The translations under genes were made by a program, and so were the position numbers. Positions 15,996 to 25,415 of a stretch of DNA of 64,000 nucleotides are shown here, piece after piece. Position 1 is the stretch's first letter. Each line of letters opens with the position of its first letter. The stretch is from UKL13-2 sp964417885 (GTDB taxonomy: Bacteria > Pseudomonadota > Gammaproteobacteria > Burkholderiales > Usitatibacteraceae), in NCBI GenBank assembly GCA_964417885.1, contig CAYQKN010000003.1, positions 9,554-73,553 on the forward strand, given 5' to 3'. The notes under the pieces were generated by a model. That model had not been told where the DNA came from. It worked only from the letters and a program-made list of their open reading frames with translations, and searched no databases.

Positions 15996-17244
15996 GCAAA
16001 CAGAAGGTTCACACGCTGTCGCCGAGGCGATCGCGCTGTGCCGCCCGGAAGTCATCTGCGCCTACCCGATCACCCCGCAGACCCACATCGTCGAGGGGCT
16101 GGGCGAGATGGTGAAGAGCGGCGAGCTGAAGGACTGCGAGTTCATCAACGTCGAATCCGAATTCGCCGCGCTGTCGGTGGCGATCGGTTCCTCGGCCGCC
16201 GGCGCGCGCAGCTACACCGCCACCGCCAGCCAGGGCATCCTGTTCCTGGCCGAGGCGGTCTCCAACGCCGCCGGCCTCGGGCTGCCGATCGTGATGCCCC
16301 CCGGCAATCCCGCCATCCGCGCGCCAATCAATATTTGGAACGACCACTCCGACAGCATGTCGATGCGCGATGCCGGCTGGATCCAGCTCTACGCCGAGAC
16401 CAACCAGGAAGCGGTCGACCTGCATATCCAGGCCTTCCGGCTGGCGGAGGAACTGTCCTGCCCGGTGATGGTCTGCGTCGATGGCTTCATCCTTACCCAC
16501 GCCTACGAGCGCATCGATATTCCGACCCAGGAACAGGTCGACGCCTACCTGCCGAAATTCGAGCCGGTGCAGATGCTCGATTGCGACGAGCCGGTGTCGA
16601 TCGGCGCCATGGTCGGGCCGGAAGCGTTTTTCGAAGTGCGCTACCTGCAGCATCACAAGCAGCTGCGCGCGCTGGAGCTGATCCCGCAACTGGCGGCGGA
16701 ATTCAAGCAGCAGTTCGGCCGCGATTCCGGCGGCCTGGTGCGCACTTACCAATGCGAGGATGCCGACACCATCATCGTCGCGCTGGGATCGATCAACGGC
16801 ACCGTCAAGGACGCGGTCGACGAGGCCCGCGCCAACGGGCAGCGTGCCGGCGTGCTCACCATCTGTTCGTTCCGGCCGTTCCCGCTGGTCGAAGTGCGCG
16901 CGGCACTGGAAAAGGCCAAACGCGTGGTGGTACTGGAAAAAACCCTGGCCGTGGGACTCGGCGGCGTGGTGTCCGATGGCGTGCGCAAATCGCTGTCCGG
17001 CATCGCGCTCAAGGGCTACACCGTGATCGCCGGACTCGGTGGCCGCTCGATCACCAAGCGCTCGCTGCTCAACCTGCTCAAGCAGGCGGACCGTGACGAG
17101 CTTGAGCCGCTGAGCTTTCTCGACCTCAACTGGGACGTGGTCAATCGCGAGATCGAACGCGGCAAGCAGCAGCGCCGCACCGGGCCGATCGCGGAAAACA
17201 TCCTGCGTGACCTGCACACCAACGCCGCCGCGAGGACATCATGA
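15988..17244 (+). CDS. 2-oxoacid:acceptor oxidoreductase, alpha subunit
   Basis: 418 residues. The ATG at 15988 lies inside the end of the gamma gene and has AGGAG just upstream. The N-terminal pyrimidine-binding domain shows ICAYPITPQTHIVEG and INVESEFAALSVAIGSS, the conserved alpha pattern; the C-terminal domain (about 250 onward) includes IVALGSINGTVKDAVDE and SFRPFP. It contributes half of the thiamine-diphosphate site with beta. It is cytoplasmic and overlaps beta by an ATGA. The whole subunit is intact. Confidence 0.92.
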   Translation: MLKQTEGSHAVAEAIALCRPEVICAYPITPQTHIVEGLGEMVKSGELKDCEFINVESEFAALSVAIGSSAAGARSYTATASQGILFLAEAVSNAAGLGLPIVMPPGNPAIRAPINIWNDHSDSMSMRDAGWIQLYAETNQEAVDLHIQAFRLAEELSCPVMVCVDGFILTHAYERIDIPTQEQVDAYLPKFEPVQMLDCDEPVSIGAMVGPEAFFEVRYLQHHKQLRALELIPQLAAEFKQQFGRDSGGLVRTYQCEDADTIIVALGSINGTVKDAVDEARANGQRAGVLTICSFRPFPLVEVRAALEKAKRVVVLEKTLAVGLGGVVSDGVRKSLSGIALKGYTVIAGLGGRSITKRSLLNLLKQADRDELEPLSFLDLNWDVVNREIERGKQQRRTGPIAENILRDLHTNAAARTS

Positions 17245-18245
17245 CCGCCCAGCAACCCGTCAAGTTCTACCAGACCGGCACCTTCACCGTCGGTAACCGC
17301 CTGCTGGCCGAGGATGACCGCAACGTCCAGGCCAACATGCGCCGCACCAATTCGCTCAACTCCGGCCACCGCGCCTGCCAGGGCTGCGGCGAGGCGCTCG
17401 GTGCGCGCTATGCGATCGATGCCGCCATGCAGGCCACCGGCAACCAGGTGATGGCGGTCAACGCCACCGGCTGCCTGGAAGTGTTTTCCACGCCGTACCC
17501 GGAGACATCCTGGCAGATTCCATGGCTGCATTCGCTGTTCGGCAACGCTGCCGCGGTGGCATCCGGTGTCGCCGCCGGCCTGCGCGCGCGCGGCAAGAAA
17601 GAGGTGCGGGTGATCGCCCAGGGCGGCGACGGCGGCACCACCGACATCGGCTTCGGCTGCCTGTCGGGCATGTTCGAGCGCAACGACGACGTGCTCTACA
17701 TCTGCTACGACAACGAGGCCTACATGAACACCGGCGTGCAGCGCTCGAGCGCGACGCCGCCGGCCGCGCGCACCGCCACCACCATGGCGGTCGGGCCGCA
17801 CCCGGGCAACGTGTTCGGCACCGGCAAGAACCTGCCGCTGATCGCGATGGCGCATCACATCCCGTACGTCGCCACCGCATCGGTCGCCAACCTGCGCGAC
17901 CTCGAAGCCAAGGTGATTCGCGCCATGGGCATGCGCGGCGCGCGCTACATCCACATCCATGTGCCCTGCCCGCTCGGCTGGGGTTCGGCGCCGGCCGATA
18001 CCATCAAGGTCGCGCGCATGGCGGTCGAATCGGGACTGTTCCCGCTGTTCGAAGCCGAGCACGGCGAAGTGACCAGCCGCTACACGCTGCGCCGCCCGGT
18101 GCCGGTGACGGATTACCTGAAGCTGCAGAAGCGCTTTGCCCACCTGTTTGGCAAGACACCGGATACCGGGACCCTGGCCTCGATCCAGGCCATGGCCGAT
18201 CGCAACATCCGCGTATTCGGCCTCCAGGGCCAGGAAGCGGTGTGA
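17241..18245 (+). CDS. 2-oxoacid:acceptor oxidoreductase, beta subunit (TPP-binding)
   Basis: 334 residues. It has the TPP/Mg motif GGDGGTTDIG, followed by YDNEAYMNTGVQ. Cysteines for a [4Fe-4S] cluster are in place: ACQGCGEALG (CxxC), NATGCLEV and HVPCPLGWG. SATPPAARTATTMAVG and PYVATASV are typical of the pyruvate-type beta subunit. It carries out decarboxylation and passes electrons through its cluster to the Fe-S subunit encoded next. An oxygen-labile cluster in such enzymes fits FNR-type control of the operon. Confidence 0.92.
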   Translation: MTAQQPVKFYQTGTFTVGNRLLAEDDRNVQANMRRTNSLNSGHRACQGCGEALGARYAIDAAMQATGNQVMAVNATGCLEVFSTPYPETSWQIPWLHSLFGNAAAVASGVAAGLRARGKKEVRVIAQGGDGGTTDIGFGCLSGMFERNDDVLYICYDNEAYMNTGVQRSSATPPAARTATTMAVGPHPGNVFGTGKNLPLIAMAHHIPYVATASVANLRDLEAKVIRAMGMRGARYIHIHVPCPLGWGSAPADTIKVARMAVESGLFPLFEAEHGEVTSRYTLRRPVPVTDYLKLQKRFAHLFGKTPDTGTLASIQAMADRNIRVFGLQGQEAV

Positions 18246-18252
18246 GGACATC

Positions 18253-19881
18253 ATGATGAAAAAGCCGTTTGCCATCACGCTCGATCCCGGCTCCAGCCTG
18301 GCCAACCACACCGGCAGCTGGCGCACCAACAAGCCGGTCTATGTCGATCGCCTGCCGCCCTGCAACAACGCTTGCCCGGCCGGCGAGGATATCCAGGGCT
18401 GGCTGTTCTACGCCGAGAGCGGCGATTACCAGCGCGCCTGGCAGGAACTGGTGAAAAACAACCCGATGCCGGCGCTGATGGGCCGGGTCTGCTACCACCC
18501 GTGCGAGAATTCGTGCAATCGCGGCCAGCTCGACGAGCCGGTCAGCATCCACGCGGTCGAGCGGTTTCTCGGCGACGAAGCGCGCAAGCAGGGCTGGAAG
18601 TTCAAGGTCGATGCCCCGCCCAGTGGCAAGAAGGTGCTGGTGGTCGGTGCCGGCCCGTCGGGCCTGTCGGCCGCCTACCACCTGGCACGCATGGGTCACC
18701 GTGTCAGCATCCATGAAGCCGGTCCATTGTCCGGCGGCATGATGCGCTTCGGCATCCCGCAGTACCGCCTGCCGCGCGACGTGCTCGACGCGGAAATCAA
18801 CCGCATGCTGGAAATCGGCATCGAGCTGAAACTCAACACCCGCGTCGACGACATCCAGGCCAGCATGAAGGCAGGCGGATTTGACGCCGCGTTCCTGGCG
18901 GTGGGCGCGCATGTCGCCAAGCGCACCTCGATCCCGGCGCGCGACGCCACCCGCATCCTCGATGCGGTCAGCGTGCTGCGCGGAATGGAAACCGGCGAGA
19001 AGCCGCAGCTCGGCCGGCGCGTGGTGGTCTACGGCGGCGGCAATACCGCGCTCGACGTCGCCCGCACCGCCAAGCGGCTGGGCGCCACCGAGGCGCTGAT
19101 CGTCTATCGCCGCACGCAGGAACAGATGCCGGCGCATGCATTCGAACTGCAGGAAGCGCTCGACGAAGGCATCATGGTCAAGTGGCTCAACACCATCAAG
19201 AGCGTCGAGGACACCACCTTCACGGTGGAAAAAATGGCGCTGGATGAAAAAGGGTTTCCGCAGCCGACCGGCGAATTCGAGACCATCGAGGCCGATACCC
19301 TGATCCTGGCGCTGGGGCAGGATGTCGACCTGTCGCTGCTGAACAAGGTCGAGGGACTGACGATCGAGAACGGCACGGTCAAGGTCGATCGCAACATGAT
19401 GACCGGCAGCCCGGGGATTTTCGCCGGCGGCGACATGGTGCCCTCGGAGCGCACCGTCACGGTTGCCATCGGCCACGGCAAGAAGGCCGCGCGCAACATC
19501 GATGCCTGGCTGCGCGACGGCACCTATACCGCGCCGGAAAAACACCCGCTGGCCGGGTTCGAGTCGCTCAATACCTGGTACTACTCCGACGCGCCGAAGA
19601 CGGTGCAGCCGATGCTGGACATGGCGCGGCGCCAGTCGAGCTTCGACGAGGTGCAGGGCGGGCTCAATGAAGACAACGCATTGTTCGAGGCGCGCCGCTG
19701 CCTGTCGTGCGGCAACTGCTTCGAATGCGACAACTGCTACGGCGTCTGCCCGGACAACGCCGTGATCAAGCTCGGCCCGGGCAACCGCTTCGAATTCAAC
19801 TACGAGTACTGCAAGGGCTGCGGCATCTGCGCCGAGGAATGCCCCTGCGGCGCCATCGAGATGAAGGCGGAGATGATCTGA
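18253..19881 (+). CDS. GltD-like flavin/Fe-S subunit fused to a 2x[4Fe-4S] ferredoxin domain
   Basis: 542 residues. The N-terminal domain (about 35-110) has the cysteine pattern of GltD/dihydropyrimidine-dehydrogenase domains (CNNACPAGE, GRVCYHPCENSCNRG). A two-dinucleotide-fold oxidoreductase follows, with VVGAGPSGLSAAYHLARMGH (FAD) and VVYGGGNTALDVARTAKRLG (NAD(P)H). The C-terminus carries a ferredoxin domain (CLSCGNCFECDNCYGVCP and CKGCGICAEECPCG). It probably links 2-oxoacid oxidation to NAD(P)+, similar to PadH of phenylglyoxylate dehydrogenase, or disproportionates between NAD(P)H and ferredoxin. AGGA precedes two adjacent ATGs (18253, 18256). It is the last gene of the operon. Confidence 0.88.
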   Translation: MMKKPFAITLDPGSSLANHTGSWRTNKPVYVDRLPPCNNACPAGEDIQGWLFYAESGDYQRAWQELVKNNPMPALMGRVCYHPCENSCNRGQLDEPVSIHAVERFLGDEARKQGWKFKVDAPPSGKKVLVVGAGPSGLSAAYHLARMGHRVSIHEAGPLSGGMMRFGIPQYRLPRDVLDAEINRMLEIGIELKLNTRVDDIQASMKAGGFDAAFLAVGAHVAKRTSIPARDATRILDAVSVLRGMETGEKPQLGRRVVVYGGGNTALDVARTAKRLGATEALIVYRRTQEQMPAHAFELQEALDEGIMVKWLNTIKSVEDTTFTVEKMALDEKGFPQPTGEFETIEADTLILALGQDVDLSLLNKVEGLTIENGTVKVDRNMMTGSPGIFAGGDMVPSERTVTVAIGHGKKAARNIDAWLRDGTYTAPEKHPLAGFESLNTWYYSDAPKTVQPMLDMARRQSSFDEVQGGLNEDNALFEARRCLSCGNCFECDNCYGVCPDNAVIKLGPGNRFEFNYEYCKGCGICAEECPCGAIEMKAEMI

Positions 19882-19969
19882 CCATCCCGGTCCAACTTCC
19901 GCCTGCCCGCAACCCGGCTCCCCGGCCGGCGCCGCGCGCCACGGCGGCACGACGAAGGAAAGAATTGCC

Positions 19970-21610
19970 ATGTTGACGAAAACCAAGGCCCCGCTGCCCA
20001 CCGGCACGACACTGCTGCATGACCCGCTGCTCAACAAGGGCACGGCCTTCACCGAAGTCGAGCGCGATGCGCTGGGACTGCGCGGCCTGCTGCCGCCGCA
20101 CGTGCACACCCAGGAGGAGCAGGCAACTAGGGTGCTCAATCACCTGCGTTCCATCAGCGACCCCCTGCAGAAATACATCGCGCTCAATGCCCTGCACGAT
20201 CGCAATGAGGCGCTGTTCTTTCGCGTCATGTGTGATCACATCGATGAGTTCATGCCCTTTGTGTACACGCCGACGGTCGGCCTGGCGTGCCAGAAGTTCG
20301 GCCATGTATTCCAGCGTCCGCGCGGCCTGTTCATCGGCACCAACGACCGCGGCCGCATCGCGCAACTGCTGCGCAACTGGCCGTACGAAGCCGGCATCAT
20401 CGTCGTTACCGACGGCGAGCGCATCCTCGGCCTCGGCGACCTGGGCGCCAACGGCATGGGCATTCCGGTCGGCAAACTGTCCCTGTACACTGCCTGCGCC
20501 GGTGTGCATCCCACGCTGTGCCTGCCGGTCACGCTCGACATGGGCACCAACAACGAAACCCTGCTCGACGATCCGTTCTACGTCGGCCAGCGCCAGCATC
20601 GCGTCACCGGCAAGGCCTACGACGATCTGGTGGAAGAGTTCATCGACGCGGCGCAATCGGTGTTTCCCGGCGTCATCATCCAGTTCGAGGACTTCGCCAA
20701 CCACAACGCCTTCCGCCTGCTGAACAAGTATCGCGACAAGATCTGCACCTTCAACGACGACATCCAGGGCACCGCGGCGGTGGCGCTGGCCGGCGTGTTC
20801 TCGGCGCTGCGCATCAAGGGCACCAGGCTGGCCGACGAACGCGTGCTGTTCCTCGGCGCGGGCGAGGCCGCCACCGGCATTGCCGACCTGATCGTGTCGG
20901 CCATGGTGGCCGACGGCGTGCCTGTGGAAAAAGCGCGCCAGCACTGCTGGCTGGTGGATTCCAAGGGGCTGGTGGTGAAGTCACGCACCGACCTGGTAGA
21001 CCACAAGCTGCACTACGCGCACGACCATGCGCCGGTCAGCGATTTCCTCACCGCCATCCGGGACCTCAAGCCGACCGCCATCATCGGCGTCGCAGCCGTG
21101 GGTGGGACCTTCAACCCCGAGGTGCTGGCCGAAATGGCACGCCTCAACACGCAGCCGATCATTTTCGCGCTGTCGAACCCGACCTCCAAAGCAGAGTGCA
21201 CCGCCGAGCAGGCCTACCAGGGCACCGGTGGCCGTGCGCTGTTCGCCTGCGGCAGCCCGTTTGATCCGGTCAGCCTCAACGGCAAGTCCTTCGTGCCGCG
21301 CCAGGGCAACAACTCGTACATCTTCCCCGGTGTCGGCCTCGGCGCCATTGCCAGCAAGACCACGCGCATCACCGATGCCATGTTCATGGCCGCGGCCCGG
21401 ACGCTTGCCGAACTGGTGACCGAGGAAGACCTGAAGCAGGGCAGCCTGTTTCCGGCATTGGCACGTATCCGCGAGGTATCGGCGCAGATCGGCGTGGCGG
21501 TGGCCGAAAACGCCTATGCCAGCGGCCTCGCCGGCAAACCGAAGCCGCAGGATGTGATGGCCGATGTGCGCGCGCAGATGTATGACCCGCGCTATGAAAG
21601 CTACGTCTAG
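19970..21610 (+). CDS. maeA: NAD-dependent malic enzyme
   Basis: 546 residues, the length of the large SfcA/MaeA class. Key motifs are intact: FVYTPTVG (catalytic Tyr), LSLYTACAG after GIPVGK (catalytic Lys region), IQFEDFANHNAF and CTFNDDIQGTA (metal ligands), then FLGAGEAATGIADLI (NAD fold) and FALSNPTSKAECTAEQAY. It decarboxylates malate to pyruvate with NAD(P)H formation in the cytoplasm. AAGGAAAG precedes the start. It follows the oxidoreductase operon after 88 bases on the same strand with no clear terminator, so read-through is possible and malate could feed the pyruvate complex. Confidence 0.94.
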   Translation: MLTKTKAPLPTGTTLLHDPLLNKGTAFTEVERDALGLRGLLPPHVHTQEEQATRVLNHLRSISDPLQKYIALNALHDRNEALFFRVMCDHIDEFMPFVYTPTVGLACQKFGHVFQRPRGLFIGTNDRGRIAQLLRNWPYEAGIIVVTDGERILGLGDLGANGMGIPVGKLSLYTACAGVHPTLCLPVTLDMGTNNETLLDDPFYVGQRQHRVTGKAYDDLVEEFIDAAQSVFPGVIIQFEDFANHNAFRLLNKYRDKICTFNDDIQGTAAVALAGVFSALRIKGTRLADERVLFLGAGEAATGIADLIVSAMVADGVPVEKARQHCWLVDSKGLVVKSRTDLVDHKLHYAHDHAPVSDFLTAIRDLKPTAIIGVAAVGGTFNPEVLAEMARLNTQPIIFALSNPTSKAECTAEQAYQGTGGRALFACGSPFDPVSLNGKSFVPRQGNNSYIFPGVGLGAIASKTTRITDAMFMAAARTLAELVTEEDLKQGSLFPALARIREVSAQIGVAVAENAYASGLAGKPKPQDVMADVRAQMYDPRYESYV

Positions 21611-21655
21611 CGACGCCTGATCGGCGGGCGCGGCAAATCGTTCCCGTGCCCCGCG

Positions 21656-22453
21656 CTAGCCGCCGTAAGCACTGTCGGCGACGCTCGCCAGCGAGCGGAA
21701 CGTGGCGCGCGAAAACAGGAAGCCCTGCATCAGCGTGATGCCGTAGTCGCGCAGGCAGTCGCGTTCCTCGGCGGTCTCGATGCCTTCGGCAATGACGCGG
21801 ATATCCAGCTCGCGGCAGACGCTGAGAATGCCGGCCAGGATCGCCCGCTTCGGTTTGCTGAGGTGAATATTGCGCACCAGTTCAAGATCGATCTTGATCA
21901 GGTCCGGCTGGTACTCCGCCAGCAGGTTGAGGCCCGAATAGCCGGCGCCGAAATCGTCGATGGCGGTCAGGAAACCAAACTGCCGGTAGGCGCGGATGAT
22001 GTTGGCGAGGTGGGCGCGGTCGACGATTTTCTCGACCTCGGTCACCTCGAAAATGATTCGCTCGAGCGGAAACGCCGCCGCGCTGGCCGCCTCGAGCGTG
22101 GTGCGGATGCAGCGCTCCGGCTCATACACCGCGTTCGGCAGGAAGTTGATGCTGACGTATTCGCCGCGCTCGTCGATGCCGAGTCGCTTCGCGCCCTTTA
22201 CCGCCTTGACGCGGCAGGACTGGTCGAATCGATAGCGATTGTCGTCGTTCACCTGCGACAGCACGCTGCCGCTCGGCTCGCCGTCGGGCCCGCGCACCAG
22301 CGCCTCATGGGCAAATACGCGGCGCGCGGCCACATCCACGATCGGCTGGAAAGCGAATTCGAAACGGAACGCGAGATCGTTGCGGCAATCGCACTGGTCG
22401 CAATGCAGCGGCGCGTCATCAGCGGGCGGAACGGGGGGTGGCACGGTGTTCAT
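21656..22453 (-). CDS. EAL-domain c-di-GMP phosphodiesterase
   Basis: 265 residues, a stand-alone EAL domain with a short Pro-rich, Cys-containing head (HCDQCDCRND). Catalytic features are present: FAHEALVRG (EAL), SINFLP (Asn), IIFEVTEVEKI (Glu), TAIDDFGAGYSGLNLL (Asp pair), LIKIDLELV (Lys) and VIAEGIET (Glu). It should hydrolyse c-di-GMP to pGpG, and it lacks any membrane or sensor domain. The start at 22453 is the best ATG although its ribosome site is weak. The cysteine cluster near the N-terminus might sense metal or redox state, as an inference. Confidence 0.88.
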   Translation of the reverse strand: MNTVPPPVPPADDAPLHCDQCDCRNDLAFRFEFAFQPIVDVAARRVFAHEALVRGPDGEPSGSVLSQVNDDNRYRFDQSCRVKAVKGAKRLGIDERGEYVSINFLPNAVYEPERCIRTTLEAASAAAFPLERIIFEVTEVEKIVDRAHLANIIRAYRQFGFLTAIDDFGAGYSGLNLLAEYQPDLIKIDLELVRNIHLSKPKRAILAGILSVCRELDIRVIAEGIETAEERDCLRDYGITLMQGFLFSRATFRSLASVADSAYGG

Positions 22454-22715
22454 GGCATCAATCTTTGCAGAGCGACATTTTATCTGCCCGGAACCGCGGC
22501 ACCTGTGCAACGAAATTCATCATAGTCCAAACCGCGCGACACTTGACAGCCGCGGCGAAGAGAAATGAAAGCGGTCTATGTTCGTTGTCATACAGACAGC
22601 ATTTCGCGACAGGCCCACGCTTGGCCTCATTCGCATTGCGCGTCAAGCGGAAGCCCGTGCCACCGCGCGCCTGACGCATCGTTTTCCACGCGGGGACACT
22701 GATGAGGGCAACACC

Positions 22716-23522
22716 ATGAACAAGATTCGCGCAAGCATCGCCGCACTGCTGACCGGCCTCTGCCTGTCGTCCGGCAGCGCCACCGCCAACACTTTCGGCA
22801 CCGACATGACCGACCTGTGGTGGAATCCCAATGAGTCCGGCTGGGGCGTCACCGCCACCCACCAGGGCGAAGTGGTGTTCCTCACGTTCTTCGTCTTCGG
22901 CGCCGACAACACCGCGACCTGGTATGCGGGACAGGCCTCCTACACCGGCAACAACGGCCAGGGCGCGGCCATTTTCGCCGGCCCGATGTACCAGATGACC
23001 GGCCCGTGGTTCGGCACCTTCTTCAACCCCAACGGCACCAGCGTGCGGCAGGTGGGCAACGTGACCCTGACCGCGTTTGTCGACACCGCCACCCTTGCCT
23101 ACAGCATCGACGGCGTGTCGGTATTCAAGAACATCACCCGCCAGACGTTCCGTCTCAACAGCCTGACCGCGCAGTACGCCGGCGCGATGCAGACCACCGC
23201 ATCGGGTTGCGCCAGCGCGGCCAACAACGGGGCGCTGGAACGCACGATGGCGATCAATGTGGCCAACTCCAACACCACGGTGTCCAATTCGTCGTTCTCG
23301 ATGGCAACCAACGACGGCACGATGATCTGCAGCTATACCGGTGACTATGCGCAGAGCGGCCGCATGGGCGCCTCGCGCGGCACCTATGTCTGCCCGGGCA
23401 TCAGCGGCACCTACAACCTGTTCGAGATCGAGGCCAATCCGTCGGGACTGACCGCGCGCTACTCGGCCAGCGACAACCTGTGCAGCCAGTACAGCGGGCG
23501 TTTCGGCGGCGTCAAGCGATAG
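22716..23522 (+). CDS. Secreted protein with WWNPNESGWG motif
   Basis: 268 residues with a signal peptide (about 1-25, ending SATA-NT). The mature start has DLWWNPNESGWGVTATHQG, a module seen repeatedly in exported proteins of betaproteobacteria, followed by VFLTFFVFGADNTATWYAG. The C-terminal part is Ser/Thr/Asn-rich with four cysteines that could form disulfides (GCASA, MICSY, YVCPG, NLCSQ). GAGGG precedes the ATG. No enzymatic motif. The protein should be periplasmic or extracellular; its function is unknown. Confidence 0.7.
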   Translation: MNKIRASIAALLTGLCLSSGSATANTFGTDMTDLWWNPNESGWGVTATHQGEVVFLTFFVFGADNTATWYAGQASYTGNNGQGAAIFAGPMYQMTGPWFGTFFNPNGTSVRQVGNVTLTAFVDTATLAYSIDGVSVFKNITRQTFRLNSLTAQYAGAMQTTASGCASAANNGALERTMAINVANSNTTVSNSSFSMATNDGTMICSYTGDYAQSGRMGASRGTYVCPGISGTYNLFEIEANPSGLTARYSASDNLCSQYSGRFGGVKR

Positions 23523-23548
23523 CGGACGGCGTCCGCCCGGCGCCGGCA

Positions 23549-25138
23549 TCAGGCGGCATGTGCCAGTTGCGGGCTGGGCGCGGCCGGCGCCGGTTCACCC
23601 AGCGGCCGCGGCCGGGCAATGCCGAAGCCCTGGGCGAAGTTGATGCCCAGCGCATGCAGCTTGCCGGCGGTGGCGTCATCCTCGACGCACTCGGCAATGG
23701 TGCGGATACCGATCGCGCGCACCACGGCGTGAATCGCCTTGACGCGCGCCAGGTCTGCCGGGTGGCGCAGGATGTTCAGGATCAGCCCGGCGTCGATTTT
23801 GACGAAATCCACCTCCAGCGCAGCCAGCTGTTTCGGCGGGATCTGCTTGCCGTCGAATCCGGCAATGGCAAAGCGGCAACCGGCCGGTTTCAGCAGCGCG
23901 ACAAAGGCGGCCGATTCGGCCGCATGGCTGCAGACATCGGCCTGCTGCAACTCGAAGCAGAACATGCTGCCGGGTAATGCGAAGGCCTGCAATTCGCGGC
24001 GCACGGACTGGCCGAATCCGGTATCGACCAGGCTGGCAAGCGAAACGTTGAGGCTGTAGCTGGCGTTCAGCCGCGCCGGTTCGCGCGACACCCATTCGGC
24101 CAGGTGGTGAAACACCCACTGGTCGATCTGCGGCAGCATGCCATTCTGTTCCGCCAGCGCCAGGAATGCGCCCGGCGGCGACATGCCCTCCTCCTCGTCC
24201 TTCAGACGCAGCAGGATTTCGCGGAACGGCCTCGCGCCGGCCTGCCGGGTCAGGGCCTTGATCGACTGGGCGTAAAGCGTGAACTGGTCCTGGGCCAGCG
24301 ACTGCAGCAATTGCGCTGCAGCCTCATCGCGTGCCACCGCGACTGCGGGCCGCGGCGTGACCGGCGGCACCACGGCGGCAGCGGCGGGCGCCAACGCCGG
24401 CTCGACCGCGTCACGGCGGCTGGTGACATCGGTCAGCAACACGCAGACGCCGGCCACCTCGCCGGCTTCGTCAAACTCGGGCAGGTACTGCTCCAGCAGC
24501 CTGAACTTTTCACCGCCGGGCGCGGTGTAAAGGCGCTCGCGGTGAACCAGGCGGCCGCACAGGGCTTCGCTGACCGCGTGGCCAATTGCGGCATCGCTGG
24601 ACAGGCCGGGCAGCTGTTGCAGCCGTTGCCCGTCGATGCCGCTTTCAGGCAGCCCCAGCCACAGCCGGAAGGCGCGATTGTGATGGTCGACACGCTGGCG
24701 GCTGTCGACGTGCGCCAGCATCACCGGCATCACCTCGTCGACATAACGCGCGCCGTCGCCCGCCTGGGCTGCCGCCTGTTCGGCGCGCTGGCGCAGGCGC
24801 GTTTCGCGCGCCAGCCGCTCACCGACCCGCGACAGTTGCGCGGTGCGTCGCGTGATCAGCCACTCGGCGCGCGCCGACCGGCTCGCCACCGACAGCACCG
24901 CGGCGACCAGGATGCCGCTGAGGAACGTGGCCCATTCGAGGCTGAGCCAGGTCAGGTACATGGTCGCCAGCAGCGCGCCCAGCATCAGGATCGCCGCTGC
25001 CGCGCCTGCATACGGTGCAATGCGCGTGAACAGCCAGTGCAGGCGGCCGTGGCGTAGCCTGGCTGTCAGCTCCACCGGTTCATCGGCCAACTCCGGCAGG
25101 TCCAGCGGCGAAAGGGGCAAGAGTGCGGAGGTGTTCAT
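23549..25138 (-). CDS. Membrane PAS protein with degenerate EAL domain
   Basis: 529 residues. Two membrane helices (about 42-90), a coiled-coil-like Arg/Gln region, a PAS-like domain (about 135-235), an Ala/Pro linker and an EAL-type fold (about 285-515). Catalytic residues are altered: EAL reads EIL, the metal-binding DDFG pair reads AGFDG, and the late AEGVE Glu-Gly reads AECVE, though LNVS and VKID remain. It is therefore probably an inactive c-di-GMP receptor or a protein-interaction module rather than a phosphodiesterase. It converges with the secreted WWNPNESGWG gene. Confidence 0.8.
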   Translation of the reverse strand: MNTSALLPLSPLDLPELADEPVELTARLRHGRLHWLFTRIAPYAGAAAAILMLGALLATMYLTWLSLEWATFLSGILVAAVLSVASRSARAEWLITRRTAQLSRVGERLARETRLRQRAEQAAAQAGDGARYVDEVMPVMLAHVDSRQRVDHHNRAFRLWLGLPESGIDGQRLQQLPGLSSDAAIGHAVSEALCGRLVHRERLYTAPGGEKFRLLEQYLPEFDEAGEVAGVCVLLTDVTSRRDAVEPALAPAAAAVVPPVTPRPAVAVARDEAAAQLLQSLAQDQFTLYAQSIKALTRQAGARPFREILLRLKDEEEGMSPPGAFLALAEQNGMLPQIDQWVFHHLAEWVSREPARLNASYSLNVSLASLVDTGFGQSVRRELQAFALPGSMFCFELQQADVCSHAAESAAFVALLKPAGCRFAIAGFDGKQIPPKQLAALEVDFVKIDAGLILNILRHPADLARVKAIHAVVRAIGIRTIAECVEDDATAGKLHALGINFAQGFGIARPRPLGEPAPAAPSPQLAHAA

Positions 25139-25415
25139 GATGGCGACCCAGTTCTGGTTGTCGGTTATGCGGCTTCAGCATTAATGTTGCGTCGCGGAGG
25201 CCGCAAATCAACTATCTACCTGTTGTGGTGTGCGGGCCATCAGGCAAATCCCCGCTTGGCCGGCGGAAAACCCTGAAATCGGCGGCCGGATGCGGGTAAC
25301 GGCCGCCATTGCCGCGCGACCCTCCGCCGGGCACGATGCATGCTTGTATTATTGAACCTGCGACCGGCATGCCTGTTTCCTGCCCCATCTGCGCACCACC
25401 AGACTGGACCTCCCG

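Noticed and set aside
18004..20139. A 711-codon open frame on the minus strand across the 2-oxoacid oxidoreductase and malic-enzyme genes
   Set aside because: The opposite strand carries complete, motif-rich genes. The minus-strand product is His/Arg/Gly-rich with no domain, as expected of a shadow frame in GC-rich DNA.
22458..23549. Minus-strand frame of 363 codons opposite the WWNPNESGWG protein
   Set aside because: The plus-strand gene has a signal peptide, ribosome site and family motif; the minus frame has none.
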